Positions 43,901 to 56,610 of a DNA stretch of 64,000 nucleotides are shown one piece after another. The stretch comes from Romanomermis culicivorax (Eukaryota > Nematoda > Enoplea > Mermithida > Mermithidae). Location: assembly GCA_963922205.1 (NCBI GenBank), contig CAWUHX010000244.1, positions 186,001-250,000 of the forward strand. Direction: 5' to 3'. The notes beneath the pieces were generated by a model. The model saw only the letters and a program-made list of their open reading frames with translations, was not told where the DNA came from and did no database searches. The stretch's first letter is position 1. Each line of letters begins with the position of its first letter. The position numbers and the translations under genes are program-made.

Positions 43901-46900
43901 AATTCAATTGATAATCAAACATCATAGAATGTTTGGTGTAAATAACTCAAGTAATCATACACTGTCTATGTAAATGGATCAATTACTGTAACATTATGAG
44001 TCGAAATTTCATTAATGATCCAAAATCATAGACTGTTTAGCGCATACATGTAATTGGGGGAGAAGTGCTATAGGAAACCCCACCCCAGAAATCGTCGGCC
44101 ATATGGCTAGCCGTTAGGCGATTCCACCCCCATGATTTTCCAATCCTAAGGCTAGCCATACGGTAGTCATAGGGACACCCATACTTTTGGTTGGAAAAAT
44201 ATTGAAAAATGCCAATTTTTTGATAAAAATGTCAATTTTCCCGGCGCTCCGCACCACGTATACATATTTACAGTTTTGTAGATAAAAATTACTATTTTCT
44301 GGAACGTTTCTCGAACTTTTTTGGTGAAAAAAATCAATTCTTTTTCTTCAGACATCCATCCCCACAAAAATCTTGGAAATCAGTAACCTACGGCCCCGAA
44401 AAAGCCGCCTGACCCCTCAGACCTCAAGGCCCCGTTAGATGTATGGTTTGGCGTAAATAACTTGACTAATATGAGACTTTTTGGTAATTTAATTAATCAT
44501 AGACTGCATGGTTCAGATATCTCAATTGCTGTAATACTATGCTTCAAAATTTCATTAACGATCGAAAATGGTAGACTATTTGGTCTGAATAACTAACGTC
44601 ATGAGCCGAAATTTCACCAATAATCAAAACTAGTGAACTTTTTATTGTAAATTACTATATTTTTTATATTTTCAACGGTTTATTTTTAAAAGATTGCACA
44701 AAATTCTAAAGATTCATGAGAAAAACCGCTGTAGAGCCAAGTATTTCAAAAAATTTTTAACTCAAGAAAATGAAAATCCTACGAATTAGAGCCTATTTTA
44801 GGAAAAATTTTCGCAAGATGGGAACTATTTCTAGAGGTTTTTCGTATAGGTTTGCAAAAATCAACAATCGCTTACCAATGTCGGCTAAAATTCCCCAACC
44901 TAGCCCCATAAACGACATGAAATCTTGCTTTTTCGAATGAATATGTATTAATTTAAGCGGTTTAAGAATCGGACGCGCTATGGCGAAAGCAGCATCAAGA
45001 GCGTAATCGAATTGCACAGAAGATCTACGTATATAGAAAGAAATATAAAATTTGTAACTTTAAAAAAGCAAGCAATCAAAAAACCTGGCGTCGAAATAAC
45101 ACGAAACGGCCAAAGCGTTGCCGGAACCGCCGGGCACTACGCCCAAAGGGATTGTCAAAGCCGCCGGGGCGTCCTTGCGAGCAGCCAAGCCATTTAGTAT
45201 CTGGAAAAAATCTAGCTAATTATTTAGACACCGCACATGTTGAATTTTAGAGAAAAAAGAATTTGAAAAATACCTGCCAATTTGATTCTTAAAAATACAA
45301 AATAACCACTGCTTGAATCAACTTTTCCAAAATTTGTTCAACTTGAAAATAGAATAAATATAAATTTCAAAAAACTAAAAATTTGAAATGCAAAATGTCC
45401 GAAGTGTCACGAGAATTACCAAATACGAGAATGAACACTTGGTGGAAACACTCAACTTTTGAGCAGCATTGATGGAAAGATAGCAAATTTTTCCTTGATT
45501 GGCTAGAATTTTTAATCACGTTGCCATTAGTTCAAAAGCAGAAGTAGGCGAACCGAGTGTTTCTTGTCCCAACGGAACGGCCTGATGAGTGCAGAGAATT
45601 ATTCTATGGCGATATAGTTACCGTGCTTGTACTTTTTGGCGTAGAGATGCGATTTAGTCTTCATACAATTTCGATCACTGACTACTGTGTTATTTCAGCC
45701 ACTATGTTGTTTGAAGAAAAATAGCGATAATTAGGTGGAAAACAGCTATTCTTGAAGAAAAATGGTCATAAAAATCTTTTTTCGTCGTTTTGAAGCGACG
45801 AAAAAAAATAATTCCCCTTATTCAATTCTTTTTTCTTGAAATAATTAATTTTTTATTGAATTAACTTGCATTTTCTAAAAGCTGAGAATGGGCATTTTGC
45901 TTGAAATAGCACGGTGACTAATACGGAATTCCGTGCAAAAGGACGGCGGCTGAAATGACGCAGCAAAAGAAATAATATGCTGGTTAAATCGATACCCTTT
46001 GTTCGTAGTTGAATCGACTCCGGTTGAAATGGTGCAGTGGCTGATAAGGCACAGTGATTCAGACTACGTGGAGATTATATCAACATATACGATTCCCTAT
46101 ACGAAACACGCTTTATAAACCGAAATCTCCGTAAAGGCAATAAACCAATCGGGAAAACTCAGATACGTCTACTTCTCGTTTCGAACCAATCGTAACGTCA
46201 GCGAAAATTTCAACCAATCAGAACTTTTCTCTGAAGAAATGTAACTTTGCCCTGAAACAGACTACCCCATAGGGAGGGCCATGAGGGGGATATTACCCCT
46301 GCCTAAAGTCCTAAAAATTGATCACTAGTTGCCTAATTTTTGAGACAAAATGACGTGTTTAATGGACAGCTACACTACCCCCGCAAACCTTACCCCAACC
46401 CAGTGTTTTTTTCTGCACCGGGCTTTCTGCATAGTGCAGAAAAGCAAAAAAAAGTTTCTGCACAACGGTTTTCTCCTGTTACCACTGTCTTTCCCTCCCG
46501 GGCCTTTTCCCCAAATGGGGGAAGGGGTCAAAGTTTGTTTGTTCGAAAGTCGTAATTTCTAGAATTTTATATTTGAAAAATTTTAAAACCAGTAATTTAT
46601 TCGCAAACTCTCATGAACTCGGCCGAAAAGGTATGTGTAAGAAGAGTACAAATTTCCGAAAACTATTTCCATAAAGCTTTTGGATTGATTTTACGTCAAG
46701 AAAGGAATAGTCGTCTCAAAAAGTTTACAAACTTGACCTTCTCAAAAAATGTGCCAAGGAAAAAATGTGAATCCTCATTAAATATCAAGATTACCATTTA
46801 AAACACGAGATAATACGTTTAAGATGATGAAAACTATTAAAGATTAAATGATAAGTGAAGGTGCTAGAAGCCGCGCCTGGGCTAGGAAATAAATAATAAT

Positions 46901-48656
46901 GCTTATCAAAGTCATAACCGGCGCGAAGCGCTGGAAAATTTTGAGATTACGACCTAAAATGCACCAAAATGCATCTTTTCTGTATCCGACGTGATCGAAC
47001 ACATAGCTCAAAAATTTCTGCACCAGTGCAGAAATCAACAAAAAAAATTCTACACGAAGCCTAAGAAGTCTGCACCAGTGAAAAAAAACACTATCCCAAC
47101 CTGAAAAATCTGACGTTGGGGACCTCTGCCTGAAAATTTTTTTCAAAATTACTCAAAAATTGAGTTTTTCTTTTCATGACGGTTTTGGTATTCCGCAAAA
47201 GGTTGATTTTTGCCGGTTTTTATAGGTAAAAAATTTTTCCTTGAAAATTCGACCAAAACTATATTTGATTCGTACATTCATTGAGGCACTCCTAATTTTT
47301 TCATGTAATTAGTTCAAATGTGTCAATATGTTGATTATAAACGAAAATCGATCAAATAAAAACAGTTAACAGCCGTAATCGATTGTTTTTAGTTGTTGAA
47401 CAAACATCTGCAGAACAAAGCACGGTTTTACGAATGTTTTGGTCGGCAAAATACACTTTTAAAATTATTTTCGTCAAAAATCTCCAGCAATTCGTAACGT
47501 TTTTTGTTTTTGATTGGTTCTATTTTAAAATTAAAATATTTAAGATCATTGTAGAGTGACAGGTTACTTTGTTGATCTACATATCCCAACAAAAACCCGA
47601 AAATGGTGAAAAATGCCAAAACATGGTTGATAAACTAAATATGCTGCATAACACATTAAATCGATAGTTTAAATTTTTGTGAACTTGGCCTACTTTATGA
47701 TTGAATTTCATAGCAGAAAATCGCCTCTTTTCATTGATTTTCATCTCATTCATCAAATTGATATACATGTTTCGAGTGTTTCCTTACCTCAAAAACGAGT
47801 CCATCACCAGAAACAACAACCAGGCCGTCCCATTCGTCTAGACGCATCGTCCGGGCCCATTTCTGAGCTTGTTGGGCTTTTTCTGAGACGATATTGATTG
47901 CAAAATGATGTAAAAAACGAAAATGATCTTATTTTCGAACAAATGATCAAAAAATGTTCACTTTTCGTTTTTTTTTTGTAAAATATTCTCTTACCCGTAA
48001 CAATAACTCGACAAGAGACGCCGGCGTCCGAAAATACAGGTGAAACTTTCTTTTCGAATATTTGTAAAGCTCTGCCTGGTCCAGAAAACGGGTTAACAAA
48101 AGCCAATAATTTTTTGTTCGTGCGACTAATGGACGCAAAAAAGCCGACTAAAATTGTTGTAAAATAAAAATCAGAAAAAAGCATCTAAAAAAGTATGCTA
48201 ACATTCAGCGAGACAATGTTCATAAATTTGATCCCGCCAAAATTCCAATTTTATCGGATCGTTGGCTTTAAGATATAAAACTCGTCGACGGCGTTTTTTC
48301 ACCATACAAATATCGTTAGTTACTTCCGATTGAGGATAATATACAATGACCAAAGCTTTAGAATGGTCTTTCACTAAGAAGAAAAAGTGGCAATTTTCCA
48401 TCATTTTGAAATTTAAATAAAATCATTACATACTTTCAGTGACCAGTAAACAGCGTAGAATATCGCCAAATTTTAAAATTATCAGTTCGACTTTTGATAA
48501 AGGTGTCGCCGTATAACATACCGTATTTCGAAGATAATCGCGATGCTGAGCGTAACATTTGATCACTAAAGTTTCGGAAACAAATTCGAATTCCAGATCA
48601 ATAATTAGTTTTGCTTTCTGCGTTTTGTTCAATGGTGTACTCTTTGGTTCGTCCAT
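40962..48656 (-). CDS. sphk-1: Sphingosine kinase, nine exons
   Basis: Exons: 48656-48434, 48373-48203, 48147-47995, 47882-47788, 45200-45085, 45024-44876, 43340-43064, 41821-41350, 41114-40962. They total 1,809 nt (602 aa) with all phases matching. The enzyme phosphorylates sphingosine to sphingosine-1-phosphate using ATP. Motifs in order: KKLLAFVNPFSGPGRALQIF (about 143-162, diacylglycerol-kinase-type fold), DGLVVVSGDGLVFE (201-214, with catalytic Asp209), GVVPGGSGNALAVS (ATP site, 234 on), WGILADIDIESEKFRRL, RAYSGRLGFKL, QPVPDDWTQIEGDF, LLRFLTNMSNGSH and the C-terminal VYPIVAFRMER. The usual SGDGLMHEV His is Phe here. The Asn-rich loop coded by exon 7 is variable in the family. A CTTAG acceptor lies 6 bases before the ATG, suiting trans-splicing. 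One donor is GTTAGC. The function is well supported. Confidence 0.92.
41822..43063. other. Sphingosine kinase intron 7
   Basis: 1.2 kb. Several frames exist, but none looks like an exon. It contains a G/C-richer patch (42160-42190) and long A/T runs. No transposon boundary was identified. Confidence 0.5.
43470..44660. repeat. Degenerate minisatellite in sphingosine kinase intron 6
   Basis: A unit of roughly 90-110 bp recurs. Its typical phrases are AATCATAGACTGTTTGGTGT, AAATAACTCAATTAATC, GATCAATTACTGTAACATCA and GAGTCGAAATTTCATTAATG. Copies are seen at 43470-43600, 43835-44045 and 44440-44640. Between them, 44080-44165 has the GGCCATATGGCTAGCC inverted motif shared with other parts of the window. 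Confidence 0.55.
45201..47787. other. Sphingosine kinase intron 4 (2.6 kb)
   Basis: Holds the hAT-like MITE at 46401-47093. A block at 46265-46345 (GATCACTAGTTGCCTAATTT and flanks) is repeated in reverse at 61540-61632. The rest is AT-rich without exons. Confidence 0.5.
46401..47093. mobile_element. hAT-like MITE with palindrome-bearing core
   Basis: The left end is CAGTGTTTTTTTCTGCACCG and the right end, read inward, is TAGTGTTTTTTTTCACTGGT, followed by GCAGAC. The flanking 8-mers are CCCCAACC (46393-46400) and TCCCAACC (47094-47101), seven of eight identical. The core (46550-46990) recurs at 56130-56610 (plus) and 58310-58760 (minus). 693 bp, no transposase. Confidence 0.6.
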
Positions 48657-51600
48657 TCGCTGCTAAGATAAAAAAATCTGCATAAAAGCAAGGATGATCG
48701 AAACCAGAATCAGTTTTGACAGGAGAAAATTTTATAACTGGAACCGATATTCTAAAAAAAACTTTTTCCAAAAGACAAGGATTTTTTGATTGGAAAATAA
48801 TTTCGAAATACTTAAAAGCAAAACTAGATCTTTCAAAGACATCAAAACTGGTCCGTAAACATTTAAAAAACCTGTTCTACAAATTTTGTCAGATACAACG
48901 CAATTGCTCTAGTTCAAATTTCTCGATGACGAGACACGTTGACGTATTTCAACGCAAAAAAAGCATTTTCATTATATGTCATGATGATATCTTATCCTGA
49001 AAAATCAACCGTCTAAACCAATAGAAATGGAATTTTTGATTTTTGGCATTTTTTTGCAAAAAAACTCGTAAAATCAGGGAAATTGATCCCTAAACGCAGC
49101 ATAAAACATTCAAATTTTCTATGCGCCAAGAGTCGTGTTTTGTAGGTTTTCGCTCCTCTTTTTCCTTTGTTTTTATCATTTCAAAATATTACCCTCATTT
49201 TACAAAAATTGTCCACGACTTTACTATTGTGCCGACAAGTAACTTGGGTAAATCAAGAGGATGAGGAGCACAATCGGTGTGACAGAACGGTAGAAAACAT
49301 ATTTATGTTTCAGCTCCTACTGATATTTTTGTGATCAGAATTACATATAAATTTTAATTCATTTGCGTTTGCGATTCCAGATTTTTGTAAATTCTAAAGA
49401 TTCTAAAACGTCTTCTCCCTTAAAAAACCATTCGAGGATAAAAGGTGGACGTCTCACGTGATGATGATGATGATTTTATTCACAACAGCATTAAACAATG
49501 TTAAGAGGATATAATAAAAATGAACAAATAAGTTAATTAAATGCGGGATAAATATGCGGTATATCAACGAATATGTTCTGGTTGATCAAAAAGGCATTAG
49601 CTCTTACAGTTGACCAAAATTGAATTTATCACATTTAGAGCGAAAAATTTTACTATTTCTAGATGTGATTATCCATTCAGCAAGTTTATTCCAGATAGGA
49701 GTAACTCAATTCGTGCAGAAGCATTTTTTAATATCAGTCTTTTCCTTGGAATATCTGTTTTTAACTTCCAATTGTGGCTGGATCGCGTCTGAGAATGTGT
49801 AATGGTGCAGAAATCACTCAATTTTATGTCTACTTCACGCTTTATTATCTACCAAATCCTTCAAACGTCTTCTACTTTCAAGTGTCTCTAACTTTAATAT
49901 ACTCAAACAATCATTTTAAGAAACCTCGGGCAAGTTGAGAACCCTTTTTGTGGAGTATTTCTGTACTTTTTCAACGGCTCTGATGTTCTTAGTTGAGTGG
50001 GGTGACCAGATGGTAGTTGCATGTTCCAGAATAGGTCTGACGTACGTTCTGTATGCATTAGTCAGTAAGAATTTATCTTTGCTCACGAATCGACCGAATA
50101 TAAGATATAATCTGTAGTAAGCATTCTTTATAATATGGCCTATATGTTCATCAAATTTAAAGTTTTTGGTTAAAAAAATACCAAGATCTTTAACATAATT
50201 ATCAGTATCCTCAATTTTTTACTTCTTCCTTTCGTTATTAAATCCAAACCTTACTTTTAGAAGTAGAGTTAGTTGAGATCTTTCAGACCATCTGACAATA
50301 GATACTAGAAAATTTTGAAGGTCCCCACTGTTTTCAGTACGGCTATAAATATTAATATCATCATCGAACAAAAACATGCTTACTTCAAGTGATCATGGTA
50401 GGTTATCTATATCATTGACACATAAAAGGAATAATAAAGGATCCAAAACACTGCCCTGTGGGGCGCCACTTGTTACATTTTGAGAAGTGCACAGGCCTTC
50501 CTTAACTTAACTCTCTGTTGTCTATTATGAAGAAAATAAGTAACCAGGACAATAAATTCCCCATGAGGGGTCCCACAAATCCCAAAAAAGTCGAAAAAAT
50601 TTCGAAAATTTTCCCGAAATGAACCAAAAAACTTATGTACTTTGTATAAGCAGTTTTTTTGCACAAAGCAACCAAATTTCGAGCTGTGCAACCAAATTTT
50701 TTCTGTCAAGTCGCACAGTGCAACTTGAAGCCTGACTGCCCTTTTGATCTGGTTGTAGGGTTTCCTGTCCGGAGATGCATTTTTATGCGTTCTAAATTGG
50801 GAAAAAGTGAAAATTTTCTGGCTCTTCGCGCCCCGTTTTTATTCATTTATAATTTTTTATGTTATTCTAGTGCGCGGTTAGAAGATGTCATTCTAGCTAA
50901 AGCTTTAGGTTCCAATTATCAACATATGGGTAAATTTTTGATCCTGTATCTTGACGAATTTGATTAAAAATAAAATTTTCTCCGTCATTTTCCCAAAATT
51001 TTTCTGCGATCTGTATAAAAATTTTGACTATCATGTGATAAAAAGATTTCGAGTGTAAGACGATGCCAGATATTCTTGGCGGTTGAAAGATCCAAATTCC
51101 TAGTCGCTTCCCTAGTTTTTGAATTTTAGTTTGTCCGGCTGAAAATTCATTAAATTCCCTGAGAAATCAAGCCTACTGTCTGGGAAATAAAAGCTGAAAA
51201 ATTCATTTTCTAGCGTTCTAGAATATTGAAATTTAGAAAAAATTTTCGACGCTCCGCGCCGAACAAATTACTCTAGTCTAGTCATACTAATCTTTTCATT
51301 TTCTCTCCAAAACTCGGATAATTGGGTTTTAAAAGCCTAAAACCGACGCGCATCGAATGAAATACAAGAAAACTAGCTTGCGATGGTTTTTCCGATAAAA
51401 TTAAGCATATTTATCGATTTTAGAGTGTGCAACCACGAATTTTCCAGAAGTTGCACATTGCAACCTGGCCTGTGCAAAAAAACGCTCCATTGGACAACAA
51501 TTTTTTTGCATTTTTAAGGAGTCAAGAACATTTTAAAGCCATTGGTCTTGCATCTAAAGGGTTTTTCGCTCCTGCTTAGGTATATATTTTAGATGATATT

Positions 51601-52789
51601 CGTATTAATTGATGCTTTTGCAGTTTTTAGCCAATTTGCGTATTGTTTTGCGTTTTTTTTTTGCTTTTTTGATTCAAGCAGGAAACAATGTCTGATGTCA
51701 AAAGAGCTTATAAGACTTATAGTTTGATGAAAATAAACGAATTCGTTCGAAAAACACGTAATAAAAGTTCGAAAAATACGTTAGTCTGTAATTGTTGTTT
51801 ACCTTAAAATTTCGATGAATCCAGTGTTTTTATACGCTCTGTACTATAATCGACACTTGAGTTTATATTTACATGAATAAGAGAATGAGTAAATGAATAA
51901 TGAAAAACCTATTGCTGTGAATAAAAAACTCAAAAATTACGTGCTTTATTATTATTGTTTCATTATAAAATTTCTTGTTTTTTGCATTATGCTATTAATA
52001 TAGATTTTTGTTATCGTTATTGTGTTATTTAAAGTCGCTTGTATCGTCTTTAAAGCGTTTAAGTCGACTTTTTTTAAACAATTACTGCTGTCCAATGTTA
52101 GGTAGGAGTCCGCCGAAACATCGGGCACGTATGTAAGAAGATTTTTAAAAAAACCCACATCACCATGGAAAAATAGGAAAAAGTAGCTGTTGAATAAAAT
52201 TTTGCCATTTCATAGTGGAATGCTGTGTCTAATACTCCTAAAAAATTATATATTGCTTTGTTTTTCACGTCTCTAGGCCATCGAAGGTCAAAGAGCGTCC
52301 AATGTAACGTGTTTTACCCTATATGTAGGATCTGTAGTCGAAAATTGAATCAATTTGAACTTCCTGAACAATTCTAGAGTTATTTAAATTTTCTCAGCAT
52401 TTCATTTGTTTTCGTCTCGTCGTGGACCACTTGCACAGTTTTTTCTTATCTCACTGACATGGTTAGCTGAAAAATAGGTTGAGCAGGATTTTTACAAAAA
52501 AAATTAATGCGTTAAACGTTAATTTTCTATCCACATTTTGGCCTAAAACCTTTACGCAGTTTTCAGTATGTTTCTAGTAGAAAAATTTTTTTGTGCCATT
52601 GGCACAAATTTTGGAATTTTTTTACAAGTCGGTTCCCTTCCCAATTATGGTCCAAATTGGCATTTTCGGACTCCTCAAGATGCCAGCTATCCAGATCAGC
52701 TCGAAAATCCAGGGCTCATCATTGCATTCAGGAACTCATTCGCATAAAATCTGCACACATTTCACATATTCCTTGTCACTACAGAAAAA
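48657..52789. other. Intergenic DNA with LINE relic
   Basis: Upstream of sphingosine kinase. Holds the decayed LINE at 49460-50485. A 94-codon plus frame at 48716-49000 has no recognisable content. Hairpin motifs of GCGC-TTCG-GCGC type are at 50821-50834 and 51248-51262. From about 50990 to 52590 the sequence is AT-rich and I see nothing in it. Confidence 0.45.
49460..50485 (-). mobile_element. Decayed non-LTR retrotransposon (CR1/Jockey-like), 3' part
   Basis: Minus-strand reading gives VTSGAPQGSVLDPLLFLLCV then NDIDNL, and FLFDDDINIYS (the YADD-type catalytic motif, here FDDD). After stops it gives LLTNAYRTYVRPILEHATTI, WSPH and IRAVEKVQKYSTKRV. These are the RT palm and the conserved AYxTYVRPILEYA...WSP...EKVQ tail of CR1/Jockey-type LINEs. 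It has stops and frame changes. The 3' end is a (CAT)n run at 49460-49475, a usual tail for such elements. The 5' part is missing. Confidence 0.75.
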
Positions 52790-52868
52790 TCTTACCTACT
52801 TTAAAAATCGAACCTGGTCCCTAGCCTATGGACTTCATGCCTTTACCACTACACAATTTCACCAGAAA
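52790..52868 (-). other. tRNA-derived SINE-like sequence
   Basis: On the minus strand: GTGTAGTGGTAAAGGCATGA (A-box-like) and 26 bases later GACCAGGTTCGATTTTT (good B box GGTTCGATT). This is the layout of an RNA polymerase III promoter in a tRNA-derived SINE. It does not form a proper tRNA. It abuts the hAT element at 52879. Confidence 0.4.
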
Positions 52869-52878
52869 GTATAAACAC

Positions 52879-53628
52879 TAGGGTTGTCCCGGGGCAGACA
52901 TTTTAGCCGGGGCCGGGGCAGACATATAACGTACTAACATTACGTCACGAGTGGTACCATACTTCATGTATCATTCATGGAAAATTTTTTAAGGCTGTTC
53001 TTTTTCTTTTCATTTCATGTCACCTATGATAATGCATTGATTGATAGGTTAGAAAGAGTTTGAGTATTTTAGACAAAAAAATTTAATTTTTAAGATAACT
53101 GTCATTACTAAGTACGAAGAAGCTCAATCTTTTCCCAAAGAAACTACGTTGCACACATGCCTAGACACTTCTATCGATTCATCTGCAGGGTTTTTAGCAC
53201 AGTGCTAATGAAACCATGCTAATGGAAATTTTTGGACGTTAGCACGCATGCTAATGACTGGAAGTGAAAAATTTTTGAAAAAAGTTTGAGAAGAAAGTTT
53301 AAGATATCACAAAAATTAAACAATTGTAGGTTTTCTGAAAAAAAATCAAGAACCTGTATTGAAGTTAAAGTGCAGTTCCAGATACAATGAAAATATGTAA
53401 ACTTTTATCCAAACAGAACGTGACTTTCGCGATTCCTAAAAGTATTACTGTCAAACTGACTACTGAACATTTACTTGTCATATTCTAAACTTAAGTTCTA
53501 CTGTAAATCGAGCCTGTTTTCCTATCGAAACTACTAGTTTTATGTAGTCTTGTCCCGAACCGGGGAAATCCTAGTCCCGGCCCTGGACCGGGGCAGCCGC
53601 TCCGGCGCCGGGCCCTAGGACAACCCTA
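52879..53628. mobile_element. hAT-type MITE, 750 bp, exact 8-bp duplication
   Basis: The ends are TAGGGTTGTCCCGGGGC on the left and, read inward, TAGGGTTGTCCTAGGGCCC on the right. ATAAACAC flanks both sides (52871-52878 and 53629-53636). The terminal 60-100 bp are G/C-rich (GGGGCCGGGGCAG) around an AT-rich core. No transposase. Confidence 0.85.
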
Positions 53629-55164
53629 ATAAACACTATATTCCTTTAAGACTCTTGATACTATTTCTACTAACAACTTCATTTGGAAGAGTAATTAGGC
53701 TGAAGGCCGGGAACCCACTTATAAAATTTAGCCCAAATTTTTTTGAACTCTTGTGCCAATTGACACAAATATCCGTCCGTGCACAAAAAAAGCTGCCTGT
53801 CACCGTTTTTCTTCTCCTCAAATATGTCTTTTGAGGAAAAAATTTTCAAAATGAGGAAAAAAATTTTGGGTATGGTTCTCATTGTGGAAAAAATTTTGTG
53901 GAATTCAAAACCGAAAAGATGCGTTTTGGTGGACTTAAACGGGTCAAAATCTCACAAATTTTCGGCGCTTCGCGCCGGTCATGGGCATAATCTTAACTAT
54001 TTGCTGTCAGGCGCGGTCATTAGCATATCTACTTCGACTTACTAATTAATGCTCAACATTTTCTATCAATCAAGTTAGCTCGTTTCATTTTCTAATCGTT
54101 AACGGTCAATTATATCGCCCAAAATTGAGATTTTTCATCAATTCTCTCAATTTTTTCTCTCGATACTTGGAATTTTTTAAACGTTTGCAACCTGAACTTT
54201 TGCGTTTATTGAAGATGGAAATTGAAGACATCATTCTAGACTGCGATTTTAGAACTTCTGTTCATGAATATCTGTTGAACAGATTTATTTTTCAACGTTT
54301 CAGAACATAGAAACCCGAAAATTTTTCCGGCGCTTCGTGCCCGAATTTGAAACAAATTACACTTCATTAGTTTGATTTTTAGGGTAAAATTCATTATGGG
54401 CGCGAAGCGCGGAAAGAAAAAATAACGAAATTTGAACGACCGGTTCAAATTCTGCAGGGTATTTTGCCATAAGATTCACATATAACTATTTTCAGACTTT
54501 TATATATATTATGCAAATTTTCAGACAATATTGGAAATATTACCCTTTATTGTCGAAAGTCAACGAATTTGGAAATCTGATTTGAGTTTAGTATTTTAAT
54601 AATTTCGATTTTTATCGATTTCTGATTAGTGAGTAGACATTTATTTTTCCTTTAAAATTTTCCTTAGGCTTAGGGTACAGCAGCTGCGCCCGAAGCGGAT
54701 AAATTCACGAGAACTTTTTCGTTAACATGCTTTACCCGCTACTGTAGAACACCAATATATTCTTCATGAGCTCATTTCGATTAAACATAACCAGAATTTT
54801 CTCAATTTTTTTCCTCATTTTTGCAGGTTTCTGATGGCTCCATAAATACAACAAAATTTGGGTATGCTCCTAAAATGCATAAAAAAGCATCCGTAGCCAT
54901 ATTATAAACGTTTTTAAAAATGAGGAAAAAAATTTTGGGTCCGGTTCTCATGTGGAAAAAATCTTCGAGCAAAAAAAACGGTGCTGCCTGTTTATCAACT
55001 TTTTACGCAGTGAGAACTGAAGCAACCAAACTTAATCGACCCTTTGCAGGCACACTTCAACCGAGCTGCTCGTGCAAAAAGTCTCCACTGCCCATGCCAT
55101 CGAAAACGTAGAAAAATGTTTTGGATCAAAATAAACGGTGGTTGATTTGATGATGAATAAACGA
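53629..55164. other. Repeat-rich spacer between hAT elements
   Basis: Contains two copies of the block GAGGAAAAAAATTTTGGGT (53850-53895 and 54919-54962), also found at 30970-31012. Palindromes of CGGCGCTTCGCGCCG type lie at 53962-53978, 54331-54347 and 54399-54413. A 61-codon plus ORF (54125-54310) is not supported by any domain. Confidence 0.45.
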
Positions 55165-55506
55165 CAGTGTTGCCAAGTAGTCGCCTTCAAAAACCCCAAT
55201 TTTTCGGCCAAAAAACCTCAAAAAACCTTAATCGTTCCAAAAAAACCCTAGAAAACCTCAAAAATTTTTGAAAACCCCTAGAAAAACCCCAATTTTTGAA
55301 AAGAGAATAAATTCAATTCATAGATGAAAAAATACATCAAGCATAAGTTTAAGAATCAACAACTTTATTCAGCTGCTAGCTGCAGAATTTCATCTTCATC
55401 ATCACATTCAGCCGATTGCTGCACCAAACATGCCCCACGTGAATTTTTTCAACACAGGTTTTGTTACAGTAAAAGAGTTACAACTTTCATTCCTTAAAGC
55501 CAAGCC

Positions 55507-55653
55507 CAGGGCCGTGCGCAAGATTTTTTCATGGAGGGGCAGACTAAATTTTTTTACTGAATAGCCCCAGAAAATGTTGATTTTACGCGATACACTCTTT
55601 GTATGCTGCCTCGATGGGGGGACGTCCCCCGCCCGCCTTTGTGCACGGCCCTG
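55507..55653. mobile_element. 147-bp hAT-type MITE nested in the 4.4-kb element
   Basis: CAGGGCCGTGCGCAAGATTT at the left; read inward from the right, CAGGGCCGTGCACAAAGGCG. The exact duplication GCCAAGCC lies on both sides (55499-55506 and 55654-55661). Confidence 0.9.
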
Positions 55654-56025
55654 GCCAAGCCATATTGCATACATAGAATACTATCCAACAATACAGTCAG
55701 AAAATCGCGGGTTTCAAACTTCAAAGATCAAACTAGATTAAACATGTATGTTTTAACTTTGAAAAGATTCACAAATTTAGTTAGAAGCTTCTTGAATGAA
55801 GCATAAGCTTCAGCTTGCAGTGCTTGCACAAATACAACATAAAATCTCTATCTTATAAGCCTTCTGCATCCAGCAAAATTTTTTCGCTTAAAAATGCTTA
55901 TAGATTCCTTATTTATGTGTTTTTGAACTTTTTCAAACCTTCTGGTGTTTTTAGAGCCGTTAACTTATCAAAATTGAGGGGAAAATTGAAATTTTCGAGT
56001 TTGATCGAGGTCTAATCTAAAAAAA

Positions 56026-56610
56026 TTTTCCGGCGCTAGGCGCCGGAAAATTTTTTTGTGCATTGACATTCTGCGACGCTGGAAAATCAATTTCCCGAAA
56101 ATTTATTTCAAGAATTAGATTTGAATTTTGTGTTCAAAGGTTGTCATTTCTAGAATTTTATTATTTGAAAAATTTCAAAACCAGTAATTTATTCGTAAGC
56201 TCTCATGAACTTGATCGAAAAGAAATGAGTAAGAAGAGTAGAAATTTCGAAAACTAATTCCATGGAGCTTTTGAATTTATTTCACGTTAAGAAAAGCATA
56301 GTCGCTTCAAAACGTTCAGAGACTTGACATATTGATCTTTCTCAAAAAATGTGTCAAGGAAAAAATGCGAATCTTCATTAAATATCAGGATAAAATATTG
56401 AAGATTATCAATTGAAACAAACATAAGATAATACGTTTAAGATGATGAAAACTATTGTATACATTAAGTGATAAGTGAAAGTAGACATGAAAGTCGCGCC
56501 TGAGCTAATTAATACATGATAATTATTATTAAAGTTATAACCGGCGCGAAGCACCGGAAAATTTTGAGATTATGACCTTCTAAAAGGCACCAAAATGCAT
56601 CTTTTCTGTA
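56026..56610 (+). repeat. Palindrome-bounded repeat, copy B
   Basis: Bounded by CCGGCGCTAGGCGCCGG (about 56031-56047) and CCGGCGCGAAGCACCGG (about 56541-56557). The body shares TCTCATGAACT, TTTAAGATGATGAAAACTAT and CACCAAAATGCATCTTTTCT with 46550-46990 and with the minus strand of 58310-58870. Nothing coding. Confidence 0.6.

Noticed and set aside
48716..49000. 94-codon plus ORF upstream of sphingosine kinase
   Set aside because: Lys/Phe/Ile-rich with no domain and no splice partner; expected by chance in AT-rich sequence.
49610..50117. Plus-strand ORFs of about 60 codons
   Set aside because: They are antisense to the decayed LINE, whose protein motifs read on the minus strand.
52790..52868. 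Functional tRNA gene
   Set aside because: A and B boxes are recognisable, but acceptor and anticodon stems do not pair; it is better read as SINE material.
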